DNA of 32,273 bases from the NCBI GenBank assembly GCA_022652815.1, contig JALCRR010000020.1, positions 1-32,273 of the forward strand. Reading direction: 5' to 3'. This document shows, piece by piece, positions 1-7,189 of the stretch (position 1 is its first letter; each line of letters begins with the position of its first letter). This stretch comes from Oscillibacter sp. Lineage in GTDB: Bacteria; Bacillota; Clostridia; Oscillospirales; Oscillospiraceae. Below the pieces are notes generated by a model that made no database searches, was not told the DNA's origin, and saw only the letters and a list, made by a program, of their open reading frames with translations. Position numbers and translations under genes: made by a program.

Positions 1-42
1 ACAGTCAATCTTAAATTCTTCTAAGCAGTTCTTTGTATACAA
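1..42 (-). CDS. 5' end of an unidentified gene, cut by the window edge
   Basis: An open frame starts at a TTG codon (42-40) and runs off the left edge; the visible peptide is (M)YTKNCLEEFKIDC. A strong ribosome binding site, AGGAGGTGA, lies at 56-48 with 8 nt between GGAGG and the TTG. A sigma-A-type promoter lies about 80 bp upstream on the same strand. Only 14 codons are visible, so I cannot name a family. The ribosome binding site is complementary to an upstream segment (see the hairpin at 45-90). The TTG start is inferred from spacing only. Confidence 0.45.
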   Translation of the reverse strand, partial: MYTKNCLEEFKIDC

Positions 43-44
43 AA

Positions 45-90
45 AAATCACCTCCTCTGCACACGTTCCCGCATACAAAAAAGGTGATTT
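45..90 (-). promoter_or_regulatory. Hairpin that would sequester the ribosome binding site of the left-edge gene
   Basis: On the minus strand AAATCACCT (90-82) is perfectly complementary to AGGTGATTT (53-45), a 9-bp stem with a 28-nt loop. The 3' arm contains most of the Shine-Dalgarno sequence and is followed by a run of T that reaches the TTG start. A further 6-bp match, ACAGTC at 1-6 with GACTGT at 94-99, could enlarge the fold. It could act as a translational switch or a weak terminator. No ligand or factor can be inferred. Confidence 0.4.
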
Positions 91-123
91 CAAGACTGTA
101 CGTATAGCATCATTCATTCATGA

Positions 124-152
124 TGTATAGCGCAGTTCCATTCATTTATCAA
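124..152 (-). promoter_or_regulatory. Promoter for the left-edge gene
   Basis: Minus-strand TTGATA (152-147), a 17-nt spacer and TATACA (129-124). This is a good vegetative sigma-A match upstream of the hairpin and the TTG start. It lies in the gap between the left-edge gene and yebC. I see nothing else convincing at 153-231, and no clear terminator for yebC there. Confidence 0.5.
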
Positions 153-231
153 GTGTTAGTTTCCTGTAATTGCTTAAAAAAGTTACTGATTCATTGTATT
201 TTATAGGAAATTCCGTTTTTCTATCTTCTGA

Positions 232-966
232 TCAGTCCTGCTGCCAGTTGTGCCAGACGTTCTGCACGTCCTCATTTTCTTCCAGCATGTCAATCAGCTT
301 TTCCATATTGCTGACGTCGCCTTCGCCGGTCAGCTGCACATAGTTCTGCGGAACCATCTCAATATCGGCGTTGACGAAGGAGTATCCCTTCTCTTCCAGC
401 TTCTTGACGACATCGTTAAAGTCATCCGGAGTAGTGGTGATCTCCAGAGCCTCGCCATCAGCCTCAAAGTCTGCGGCGCCGGCTTCCAGTGCGTCCATCA
501 TGACGGTGTCTTCGTCCAGCTCGCCGTCCTCGTTGTCGATGATGATGACGCCCTTCTTGTCAAAGGACCAACTGACGCAGCCAATGGCGCCCAGATTGCC
601 GTTGCATTTGTCGAAATAATGGCGGACTTCCGGTGCGGTGCGCTGGCGGTTATCGGTCAGCGCCTCCACGATGACAGCAACGCCGGCGGGGCCGTAGCCT
701 TCGTAAGTAACAGCCTCAAAGCTATCGGTATTGCCAGATCCCAGAGCCTTGTCAATCGTGCGCTTGATGTTATCGTTGGGCATATTGACGGCCTTTGCCT
801 TGGCAATAACGGTTGCCAATCTGGAGTTGTTATTGGGATCGCCGCTGCCGCCTTCCTTGACGGCTACAATCATCTCACGTGCAATTTTGGTAAATGCCTG
901 GGAGCGCTTTGCATCAGCAGCGCCTTTGGTCTTTTGGATGTTATGCCATTTAGAATGTCCGGACAT
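232..966 (-). CDS. yebC: YebC/TACO1-family protein
   Basis: A 244-residue protein of normal family length that opens with the hallmark MSGHSKWHNIQ and continues with a KGAADAKR segment. YebC/TACO1 proteins are cytoplasmic. They were long annotated as transcriptional regulators, and more recent work links members to relieving ribosome stalling during translation. The ATG lies 2 nt after the nif3 stop codon, and its AGGAG ribosome binding site sits inside the last codons of nif3, so it is the last gene of a trmK-nif3-yebC unit. The identification is firm; the precise role in this organism is not shown by the sequence. Confidence 0.95.
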   Translation of the reverse strand: MSGHSKWHNIQKTKGAADAKRSQAFTKIAREMIVAVKEGGSGDPNNNSRLATVIAKAKAVNMPNDNIKRTIDKALGSGNTDSFEAVTYEGYGPAGVAVIVEALTDNRQRTAPEVRHYFDKCNGNLGAIGCVSWSFDKKGVIIIDNEDGELDEDTVMMDALEAGAADFEADGEALEITTTPDDFNDVVKKLEEKGYSFVNADIEMVPQNYVQLTGEGDVSNMEKLIDMLEENEDVQNVWHNWQQD

Positions 967-968
967 AA

Positions 969-1763
969 TTATGAATCTCCTTTAACATCATACTGGATTA
1001 CTTCCTCAAGGGAAGTTGATTTTTGAATGGTCAGATCGGGAAATGTATCTTGCAGTGTTTTGATCAAAACGGCGCAAACCACATTTTCTGTTGGGAAGTG
1101 TCCTGCGTCGATCAAGTTGATTCCCTGGGGCACCGCATTTAAAAAGTCGTGGTATTTAAGGTCTGCGGTGACAAACGTGTCGCAGCCGAGGGAACGCGCC
1201 TCAGCGGCATACTCTGCGCAAGCGCCGCCGCCAACCGCCACACGGTGAACAGGGATTCCGGCATCAGCGTACCGAACCCCGTTGCAGTGCAGCTGTTCGC
1301 TGACACGCTTTGCGTATTCGCCAAGCGGCAATGGCCCGTCTGGGACAGTCCCCACACGGCCAAGCCCATCGGGGGCAAGCGGCCCAGGATCGACCAGCTT
1401 CAAAGCGTCCAGCAGGGCATCATTCACGCCTCCACTGGCCACATCCAGATTTGTGTGCATACAGATGGCAGAAATATCGGAGCGGACAAGGCTCCTCAAA
1501 AGGTGCCCTTGCGGTGTATCTTCCCGCAGCGTCTGTACCGGCAGCCATGTGCAGTTCATCACCGGATGGTGCGCCACAATCAGTTGTGCGCCAAGAGAAA
1601 TTGCTTCCCGCACCACCGGCTCCGTAATATCCAGAGCAACTAAAACCCGCGTCACTGCCTGTGCGGGATCACCCACCAGCAGCCCCACGTTGTCCCAGTC
1701 CATGGCGCCGGCCTTGGGAGCCAGTTGAAAAAGACGATTTTCGATTGTCTCAACTGTTTGCAC
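969..1763 (-). CDS. Nif3-like dinuclear metal centre protein (YqfO type)
   Basis: A 264-residue member of the Nif3/YbgI/YqfO family, often labelled GTP cyclohydrolase I type 2 homolog. Metal-ligand motifs are visible: AHHP with His65 and His66, HTNLD further on, and the C-terminal GHFPTE. The long regulatory insertion found in the longest homologs is absent. Its biochemical role is unsettled in the family. The gene overlaps the end of trmK by 14 nt and is followed after 2 nt by yebC, which indicates translational coupling. A trmK-nif3 pair is also the usual arrangement in Bacilli (yqfN-yqfO). Confidence 0.92.
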   Translation of the reverse strand: MQTVETIENRLFQLAPKAGAMDWDNVGLLVGDPAQAVTRVLVALDITEPVVREAISLGAQLIVAHHPVMNCTWLPVQTLREDTPQGHLLRSLVRSDISAICMHTNLDVASGGVNDALLDALKLVDPGPLAPDGLGRVGTVPDGPLPLGEYAKRVSEQLHCNGVRYADAGIPVHRVAVGGGACAEYAAEARSLGCDTFVTADLKYHDFLNAVPQGINLIDAGHFPTENVVCAVLIKTLQDTFPDLTIQKSTSLEEVIQYDVKGDS

Positions 1764-2472
1764 AGCGCCACTCCTCTCTTAGCATCATCAGTTCGTATAC
1801 AAGATCTCGCAGGGCATCCGCCTTTTTGGCATCTGCCGGATCGCTGGACCGTTTCAGTCCGGCAATGGCATTTTGAAAGCGAATAATCCACTCGATCAAA
1901 TATTGATTTTCCAGGGGGTCCTTTTGAAGCCCAGCTCCGGCGTACATCTGCCCGGCCGTTAGGTTCATCGTCCCCGCCGAAACAAGCAGGACGGGGTAAA
2001 GAACACCTCGGTCAAGCACCAGCTGTTCCCGCTCAATCCGGTAGCCATGCTTCATCAGATATTCCCGCAGCACCTCTGCCCTGCTCATCGGTTGCACCAG
2101 CAACTGATGCAGACCATCCGCAGTCCATGGTGCAGCAGAGAGAATATCGGCAATATTTTCTCCGCCCATTCCCGCAATTACAATGGTATCGACTTCCTGC
2201 GGGGAAATCTCGGCAAGACCGTCGCAAAGGCGGCAGTCAAGCCTGTCTGCAACACCGTATTGAGCAGCATCCGCTTTGGCGCGGGACAAAGGCCCCGGTC
2301 GCAAATCGCTGGCAATGGCCGCGGCAATTCTGTCCTGCAGCAAAAGCCAGATCGGCAGATAGCCGTGATCCGTGCCAATATCGGCAAGACGTGCGTTTTG
2401 AGGTACCCAGTTTGCTAACAGCTGCAGCCGCGGTGTCAGTTCCAGCTTTTTCTGCACGTTTTGCCACTCCAT
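1750..2472 (-). CDS. trmK: tRNA (adenine-22-N1)-methyltransferase TrmK
   Basis: A 240-residue class I SAM-dependent methyltransferase. The SAM-binding motif LADIGTDHGYLPI is at residues 29-41 and IVIAGMGGENI marks the catalytic-side loop, as in the TrmK (YqfN) family, which makes m1A22 in tRNA. The family core begins around LTPRL at residue 12. The ATG at 2472 lacks a good Shine-Dalgarno. A GTG five codons later (2457) has GGAG about 9 nt ahead and is a credible alternative. There is a terminator hairpin 21 bp upstream and no promoter in between, so expression probably depends on readthrough. Confidence 0.93.
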   Translation of the reverse strand: MEWQNVQKKLELTPRLQLLANWVPQNARLADIGTDHGYLPIWLLLQDRIAAAIASDLRPGPLSRAKADAAQYGVADRLDCRLCDGLAEISPQEVDTIVIAGMGGENIADILSAAPWTADGLHQLLVQPMSRAEVLREYLMKHGYRIEREQLVLDRGVLYPVLLVSAGTMNLTAGQMYAGAGLQKDPLENQYLIEWIIRFQNAIAGLKRSSDPADAKKADALRDLVYELMMLREEWRCANS

Positions 2473-2492
2473 TCATGGGTAGATTTCCGCGG

Positions 2493-2520
2493 AAAACGCA
2501 TACGGAAACCCGTATGCGTT
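2493..2520 (-). terminator. Intrinsic terminator between the DUF1858 gene and trmK
   Basis: Perfect 11-bp stem AACGCATACGG / CCGTATGCGTT (2495-2505 with 2510-2520) and a 4-nt loop. On the minus strand it ends in TTTT. A 12-bp palindrome TTTCCGCGGAAA (2484-2495) directly adjoins it. It is oriented to stop transcription from the DUF1858 gene, but trmK begins 21 bp further on. Confidence 0.75.
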
Positions 2521-2528
2521 GACCTTGC

Positions 2529-2738
2529 TTATTCGGATACCTTGTTTGCTTCCTCGTTCACCAAAGCCAGCAGCTTCTCCGTGTCGATGCCGTGAACGGC
2601 ACAGGCCTCTTCAACGGTCTCACCGCGGGAAGAAGGGCAGCCCAGGCAGTGCATGCCGATAGACATGAAAATGGGAGCCGTCTGGGGAGCGATGTCCAGA
2701 ATATCACCGATGATGGTGTCCTTCGTAATTTCGATCAT
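2529..2738 (-). CDS. DUF1858-domain small redox-type protein
   Basis: A 69-residue protein that is essentially one DUF1858 domain. The opening MIEITKDTIIGDIL and the HCLGCPSS motif (Cys31, Cys34) with a third Cys at 46 match the family sometimes called hybrid-cluster-protein-associated redox disulfide domain. No enzymatic role is established. It is a stand-alone gene, with its own consensus promoter (2798-2826), a GGAGG ribosome binding site about 8 nt before the ATG, and its own terminator. It has no functional link to the neighbours that I can see. Confidence 0.9.
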   Translation of the reverse strand: MIEITKDTIIGDILDIAPQTAPIFMSIGMHCLGCPSSRGETVEEACAVHGIDTEKLLALVNEEANKVSE

Positions 2739-2797
2739 GGATTTTTCCTCCGTATAAAGAATTAAATTGTTATTTCATCACAAAATTGAACGGTGGT

Positions 2798-2826
2798 ATT
2801 ATACCCCATTTCCTGCCACAATTCAA
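2798..2826 (-). promoter_or_regulatory. Promoter for the DUF1858 gene
   Basis: Minus-strand TTGAAT (2826-2821), 17-nt spacer, perfect TATAAT (2803-2798). The predicted start is near 2791, giving a leader of about 50 nt. Confidence 0.8.
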
Positions 2827-2854
2827 TACAAAAACAGAAGAAAACAGGAAAAGT

Positions 2855-2887
2855 AAAAAAAGGGCGTCCGCAAACGCGGACGCCCTT
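2855..2887 (-). terminator. Intrinsic terminator after the zinc-ribbon gene
   Basis: Perfect 10-bp GC-rich stem GGGCGTCCGC / GCGGACGCCC (2862-2871 with 2876-2885) extended by two A-T pairs, with a 4-nt loop and seven T on the minus strand (2861-2855). It lies 18 bp after the stop codon of the zinc-ribbon gene. Confidence 0.92.
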
Positions 2888-2904
2888 CGATGATTCGGGA
2901 AGAA

Positions 2905-3186
2905 TTATCTCTCCTGCTCTCTCATCTTTGCAAAGCAATCGCTGCAATAGACGGGACGATCAGACTTCGGCTCAAAGGGAACACGAGCCTCGCCGCCGCA
3001 GGAAGCGCAGACAGCGGTGAAATACTGACGGGGGCCGCGGGCAGCAGCCTTGCGGGCATCACGGCACTCCTTGCAGCGCTGGGGCTCGTTCTGGAAGCCG
3101 CGCTCTGCATAGAACTCCTGCTCACCAGCAGTGAACACAAATTCCTTGCCGCATTCTTTACAAACTAAGGTCTTGTCTTCGTACAT
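2905..3186 (-). CDS. Small protein with two zinc ribbons
   Basis: A 93-residue protein with two halves, each holding two CxxC knuckles: Cys9/12 with Cys38/41, and Cys60/63 with Cys81/84. The first half resembles the zf-trcl probable zinc-ribbon domain (LVCKECGKEF...RCKECRDARK) and the second the related CxxC_CxxC family. Such proteins are probably small nucleic-acid or protein adaptors; no function is established. It lies 39 bp after sigH, with no convincing promoter between, so it is probably co-transcribed with sigH. A strong terminator follows. Confidence 0.85.
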   Translation of the reverse strand: MYEDKTLVCKECGKEFVFTAGEQEFYAERGFQNEPQRCKECRDARKAAARGPRQYFTAVCASCGGEARVPFEPKSDRPVYCSDCFAKMREQER

Positions 3187-3225
3187 GATTTTTACCCTCT
3201 CTTTGAAAGAAAAAATATATTGCGT

Positions 3226-3867
3226 TCAGCTCTTGCTGAAATCGCCGGAAAGAAGTTGCTGTGCCATTTTTCGACGGATTCGCTGCACAGCGTTGTCCAC
3301 GGACTTTGGGGATTTGCCGACTGCATCAGCAATTTCCCGACAAGAAAGACCGTCCAGATAATACCCCAAAATCTTCGCTTCGAACTCGGACAACTGTTTC
3401 CGGACACCGGATAAAAGGCTCTTCGTATGTTCCCTGTCGATCAAAAAATCTTCAGGGCTGCGTTGCGCCAGATCACTGGTACCAGAGGTGTAGGAAGAAG
3501 GATCAAAGAAGGGTGTATCGAGGGAAACCGACTGATTTAAGGGCTGATGCTTATCTCGTGCCGCAGCGCGCAGCACCGAATACAGTCGGTTGCGAATGCA
3601 GATTTCTGCGAATGTTCGGAAAGAAGCCTCTTTCTCGGCATCGTATTCCCGAACGGCATTCATGAGACCAATCATGCCCTCCTGCGTCAAATCCTCGCTG
3701 TCACCGCCAATCAAGAAAAACGGACGGGCACAGCTGCGAACCAAGCGGTTATAACGAAAAACCAGCAGCTCTTCGGCTAAGCGGTCTCCGCTTTCCGCAC
3801 AGCGGCAAAGTTCCTCGTCTGAAAGGCAATCCAGCTGATTGAATTGGTCTTCATTACTCTTATACAT
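3226..3867 (-). CDS. sigH: Sigma-70 family factor, SigH (Spo0H) type
   Basis: A 213-residue group 3 sigma factor. Region 2 is visible as FFLIGGDSEDLTQEGMIGLMNAVREYD (its central part), with the -10 contact segment FRTFAEICIRNRLYSVLRAA following. Region 4 with a helix-turn-helix (LSCREIADAVGKSPKSVDNAVQR, central part) is at the C-terminus. The resemblance is closest to SigH, the transition-phase sigma factor that starts the sporulation cascade. The only upstream start is the ATG at 3867, and it has no Shine-Dalgarno. A consensus promoter lies immediately before it, so the mRNA may be leaderless. The next in-frame Met is far inside region 2. Assignment to SigH rather than another SigF/SigH-like factor is by sequence style and length. 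Confidence 0.82.
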   Translation of the reverse strand: MYKSNEDQFNQLDCLSDEELCRCAESGDRLAEELLVFRYNRLVRSCARPFFLIGGDSEDLTQEGMIGLMNAVREYDAEKEASFRTFAEICIRNRLYSVLRAAARDKHQPLNQSVSLDTPFFDPSSYTSGTSDLAQRSPEDFLIDREHTKSLLSGVRKQLSEFEAKILGYYLDGLSCREIADAVGKSPKSVDNAVQRIRRKMAQQLLSGDFSKS

Positions 3868-3872
3868 TAGTT

Positions 3873-3902
3873 ATTATACCTGTTCTTTTCAAGAAATGTC
3901 AA
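3873..3902 (-). promoter_or_regulatory. Strong promoter directly abutting the sigH start codon
   Basis: Minus-strand TTGACA (3902-3897), 18-nt spacer, TATAAT (3878-3873); both hexamers are perfect. Only 5 nt separate the -10 box from the ATG of sigH at 3867, so the predicted start site is the start codon itself, give or take a base. Confidence 0.85.
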
Positions 3903-3926
3903 GCAATTTATCAAAATTTTGGGCTT

Positions 3927-5288
3927 TTATCCTTCGATTTTTAGTGATTTTATAAAATTTACAAGCCGCTGAGCGACCTCATCTGCCGTTTTGGAGGATT
4001 TCGCCTCGACCATCACGCGAATCAGAGACTCGGTTCCGGAGGCCCGTACCAAAACCCGGCCGTCACCGCCCAGAGCCTCTTCTTCCCGGTTGACGGCTTC
4101 GCTCAGTTCCCGGGAAGCCATGATCGTTTCCTTCACGCCGCCGGTATGCGGAACCTCTACGTTAATCAGCACCTGTGGGTAAACGGAACAGCAGCCGGCA
4201 AGCTCGGATGCCTTCATTCCGGAATGCTGCAACACCTGCAAAAACTGCAAAGCAGTTACTTCACCGTCTCCTGTGGTTTCCAGCTCCGTAAAAATGGTGT
4301 GGCCGGACTGCTCTCCACCGATGCGGAAATCGTTGGCCAGCATCTTTTCCAAAACGTTCCGGTCACCCACATTGGTACAGACCAGGTCGATACCGCTGTT
4401 GCGGCAGAATTCGTGCAGGCCCAGGTTGGACATAACCGTTGCCACAATGGTATTGCCATTCAGCTTGCCCCGGCGTTTCATATCCCGAGCGCAAACAGCA
4501 AGTACCTTGTCGCCGTCAATCGCTCCGCCGGTTTCGTCAACCAGCAGGCAACGGTCTGCATCGCCGTCAAAGGCCACGCCGATGTCATAGTGTCCCTTGA
4601 CAACACTCTGCCCCAAATCCTCCAGATGGGTGGAACCGCAGCGGTTGTTGATGTTGGTCCCGTCTGGGTCCTTGTGAATAAAATCCGTATGGGCCTTAAA
4701 CCGTCCAAACAGTTCCGGAGCCGTTGTGGAAGCGGCACCGTTGGCGCAGTCCACCAGAATATGAAGGCCGGAAAGGTCACTTTCAACGGTAGAGGCTAGG
4801 AAATTGATGTATTCCTGTTTCAGCTGGCGCATTCCGTGATGCCGACGGCCAATCGCGCCCCGGCTCTTGACCTCCATGGGCTCCGGCGAGAGGATCTTCT
4901 CCTCAATCCGCGCCTCGGTAGCGTCCGGCAGCTTATAGCCGTGGCCGTTGAACACCTTGATGCCGTTGTATTCAAACGGGTTGTGCGATGCGGAGATCAC
5001 GATTCCCGCATCTGCTTTTTCCCGAATGGTCAAATAGGCAACAGCCGGCGTAGGGATGGTACCCAGCGGCTTCACATCGCCGCCCACAGAGCAGATACCG
5101 GCCATCAGTGCCGATTCCAGCATATCAGACGAGATCCGGGTGTCCTTGCCGATCATGATAACCGGCTGGCGGCCGGTCTCCTCTGCCAGAACAGAGGCGA
5201 TCGCCTGCCCGACCCGGAATGCCTGTTCGGCGGTCAGAGTCTCCCCCACCACGCCGCGAATTCCGTCCGTTCCGAATAGTTTCCCCAT
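3927..5288 (-). CDS. glmM: Phosphoglucosamine mutase GlmM
   Basis: A 453-residue enzyme that converts glucosamine-6-phosphate to glucosamine-1-phosphate for UDP-GlcNAc and peptidoglycan synthesis. It has the N-terminal MGKLFGTDGIRG, the phosphoserine loop ISASHNPFEYNGIKVF with Ser101, the metal loop DGDADR at 241-246, the sugar-binding GEQSGH at 325-330 and the C-terminal phosphate-binding RASGTESLIRV. An upstream in-frame start at 5321 is possible, but the ATG at 5288 gives the family N-terminus and has AGGAGG 4 nt ahead. It follows ruvB by 56 bp with no clear promoter, so it is probably the distal gene of the ruv unit. Confidence 0.97.
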   Translation of the reverse strand: MGKLFGTDGIRGVVGETLTAEQAFRVGQAIASVLAEETGRQPVIMIGKDTRISSDMLESALMAGICSVGGDVKPLGTIPTPAVAYLTIREKADAGIVISASHNPFEYNGIKVFNGHGYKLPDATEARIEEKILSPEPMEVKSRGAIGRRHHGMRQLKQEYINFLASTVESDLSGLHILVDCANGAASTTAPELFGRFKAHTDFIHKDPDGTNINNRCGSTHLEDLGQSVVKGHYDIGVAFDGDADRCLLVDETGGAIDGDKVLAVCARDMKRRGKLNGNTIVATVMSNLGLHEFCRNSGIDLVCTNVGDRNVLEKMLANDFRIGGEQSGHTIFTELETTGDGEVTALQFLQVLQHSGMKASELAGCCSVYPQVLINVEVPHTGGVKETIMASRELSEAVNREEEALGGDGRVLVRASGTESLIRVMVEAKSSKTADEVAQRLVNFIKSLKIEG

Positions 5289-5344
5289 AGTTCCTCCTTC
5301 TGTGCAGTTTTCACCGCACAAATTGATGTCATTCAGTCACTTGG

Positions 5345-6397
5345 TCAGAGCGTCAGCTGCTCCGGCGCATCAGCGCCGCCGGGAATGACCAGTCCCAGGT
5401 GCGTATAGGCTTTTGGCGTCACACACCGACCGCGGGGTGTCCGGGTGAGAAAGCCGAGCTGCATCAAATACGGCTCGTAGACGTCCTCCAATGTGACGGC
5501 TTCTTCACCGATGGTGGCTGCCAAGGTCTCAAGACCCACAGGCCCTCCACCATAATTGTCAATAATGGCCTTGAGCATCCGACGGTCAATGGGATCAAGC
5601 CCCAGGTGATCAATCTCTAGCGCGCAGAGCGCCTCATTGGCAACCGGCATGGTAATGGTTCCGTCTGCTTTGACCTGTGCAAAATCCCGCACGCGGCGCA
5701 GCATCCGGTTGGCAATGCGCGGCGTACCGCGGGAGCGCCGTGCAATCTCCATAGCACCGTCATCCTCAATGGGGACACTCAAAATTCCGGCAGAGCGCTT
5801 CACGATCAGCGCCAGCTCCTCCGGACGATAAAGCTCCAGCCGCAGCGTAACGCCAAAGCGGTCCCGCAGAGGAGCGGATAATTGGCCGGCGCGGGTGGTT
5901 GCGCCAATCAGCGTAAACTTGGGTAAATCCAACCGAATGGAGTTGGCTGACGGCCCCTTGCCCACAATGATATCCAGCGCATAGTCCTCCATGGCGGGGT
6001 ACAAAATCTCCTCCACGGAGCGATTTAGGCGGTGAATTTCATCCACAAAGAGAATATCATTCTCCCCCAGATTGGTCAGCAGCGCCGCCAAATCTCCCGG
6101 TTTTTCGATTGCCGGGCCGGAGGTAATGCGAATATTGACGCCCATCTCCTGTGCGATGATTCCTGCCAGTGTCGTCTTGCCAAGGCCCGGAGGGCCATGG
6201 AGCAACACGTGATCCAGCGGCTCCGTCCGTTTGCGGGCGGCTTCAATGAAGATTGCCAGATTCTGCTTTGCCTTCTCCTGGCCGATATAATCCTTTAAGG
6301 TTTTTGGGCGCAGAGAAACCTCCCCGGCGTCCTCTTCCAGAAACGTCTTGGCAACAATCGGCTCTTCATAAATGTCGTTTCCAAAATCAATGCTCAA
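5345..6397 (-). CDS. ruvB: Holliday junction branch migration ATPase RuvB
   Basis: A 350-residue AAA+ motor that with RuvA drives Holliday junction branch migration. Walker A GPPGLGKT is at 68-75, Walker B is LFVDEIHR (Asp119, Glu120), then the sensor [18 protein letters not shown] and the C-terminal winged-helix domain. The start is a TTG at 6397, supported by an AGGAAGTG-like ribosome binding site overlapping the end of the preceding small ORF; no ATG is available at a sensible position. Order ruvC-ruvA-small ORF-ruvB-glmM suggests one operon. Confidence 0.97.
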   Translation of the reverse strand: MSIDFGNDIYEEPIVAKTFLEEDAGEVSLRPKTLKDYIGQEKAKQNLAIFIEAARKRTEPLDHVLLHGPPGLGKTTLAGIIAQEMGVNIRITSGPAIEKPGDLAALLTNLGENDILFVDEIHRLNRSVEEILYPAMEDYALDIIVGKGPSANSIRLDLPKFTLIGATTRAGQLSAPLRDRFGVTLRLELYRPEELALIVKRSAGILSVPIEDDGAMEIARRSRGTPRIANRMLRRVRDFAQVKADGTITMPVANEALCALEIDHLGLDPIDRRMLKAIIDNYGGGPVGLETLAATIGEEAVTLEDVYEPYLMQLGFLTRTPRGRCVTPKAYTHLGLVIPGGADAPEQLTL

Positions 6398-6409
6398 ATG
6401 CTCACTTCC

Positions 6410-6570
6410 TCAATACCGAAGGATAAAGTAAATCACATAGACCCAGCTGAAAAGGCCATGCACAATCGCCCAGCCACCGAATGCCAGGTGGTATAGGAAA
6501 TCACCATGGCAAGGCATGAACCAAGGGTAATGCCGCTTTTGGCGGCCTGCTTTTTCGTATTGTTTTCCAT
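6410..6570 (-). pseudogene. Small membrane protein gene with a one-base frameshift
   Basis: The ATG at 6570 follows the ruvA stop by one base. The opening frame gives MENNTKKQAAKSGITLGSCL, then AMVISYTTWHSV, and then leaves register and stops at 6433 (45 residues). From about 6475 the reading frame one base back continues as GWAIVHGLFSWVYVIYFILRY and ends at 6410 next to the ruvB ribosome binding site. Joining the two gives a coherent 53-residue peptide with a hydrophobic tail; the ATG-to-stop distance of 161 nt is one base short of a whole number of codons. I infer a one-base deletion near 6473-6478 (GGTGGC), or a sequencing error. No canonical slippery heptamer is present. The peptide style resembles small uncharacterised Clostridia membrane proteins. 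Function unknown. Confidence 0.6.
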
Positions 6571-6571
6571 C

Positions 6572-7177
6572 TTATTTCACCATGCGTTTGAGGCTCTGGC
6601 GGATGATCTCCTCCAGCGAAAGGTTCTGTACATCCAACCCCTTCAGCGCTTCGGACACCTCCTGCGTGGAATAACCCAACACAGCCAGCGCCTGCGCAGC
6701 CTCGGTCGCCTTATTCGAGAAGATCGGTGCAGCAGGCGTCCCCTTTCCGCCGGAAAAGTCCAACCCACCAGCGGTTTCTTTTGCCATCTTGTCCTTCAGC
6801 TCCAAGATAATGCGCTGGGCAATCTTTTTGCCGATCCCCGGCGCAGCCGTCAGCGTTTTTTCGTCGCCGGTGACGATGGCCATGGCCAGCGTTTCCGGCG
6901 TCCCAACAGACAAAATGGCAAGTGCCGCCTTCGGTCCCACGCCGGACACACCCAGTAGCATCTTAAAACTGTTCAATTCTTTTTGGGTCGCAAACCCGTA
7001 AAGGTCAAATACGGACTCGCCCACGTTCAAGTATGTATAAAGCCGTCCTCTCTCTCCCTTTTTCAGTTGAGAAAGGGTCTGACTGGTGGTGGCACAGGCA
7101 TAGCCGACGCCGCCGCAGTCGATCACTGCCAGATTTGCCAGCAACTCCGCCACGGTTCCGTCAAGATAATAGAACAT
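6572..7177 (-). CDS. ruvA: Holliday junction DNA-binding protein RuvA
   Basis: A 201-residue protein of normal length. It has the N-terminal OB domain (MFYYLDGTVAE...), helix-hairpin-helix motifs LLGVSGVGPKAALAIL and LTAAPGIGKKIAQRIILELK, and a C-terminal UBA-like RuvB-binding domain after a linker at about 135-150. It forms the tetramer that holds the four-way junction for RuvB. The ATG at 7177 has AAGGAG 7 nt ahead, and that site overlaps the stop codon of ruvC, so translation is coupled. Confidence 0.97.
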   Translation of the reverse strand: MFYYLDGTVAELLANLAVIDCGGVGYACATTSQTLSQLKKGERGRLYTYLNVGESVFDLYGFATQKELNSFKMLLGVSGVGPKAALAILSVGTPETLAMAIVTGDEKTLTAAPGIGKKIAQRIILELKDKMAKETAGGLDFSGGKGTPAAPIFSNKATEAAQALAVLGYSTQEVSEALKGLDVQNLSLEEIIRQSLKRMVK

Positions 7178-7189
7178 TTTTTGTGCTCC

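Noticed and set aside
250-1026. Long plus-strand frame of 258 codons opposite yebC
   Set aside because: It is the antisense shadow of yebC, a strongly recognisable gene; it has no ribosome binding site or family resemblance.
6403-6480. Programmed ribosomal frameshift in the ruvA-ruvB small ORF
   Set aside because: No canonical X XXY YYZ slippery heptamer or clear stimulatory structure is visible at the junction, so a one-base deletion or sequence error is more likely; I keep only the frameshift itself as a finding.
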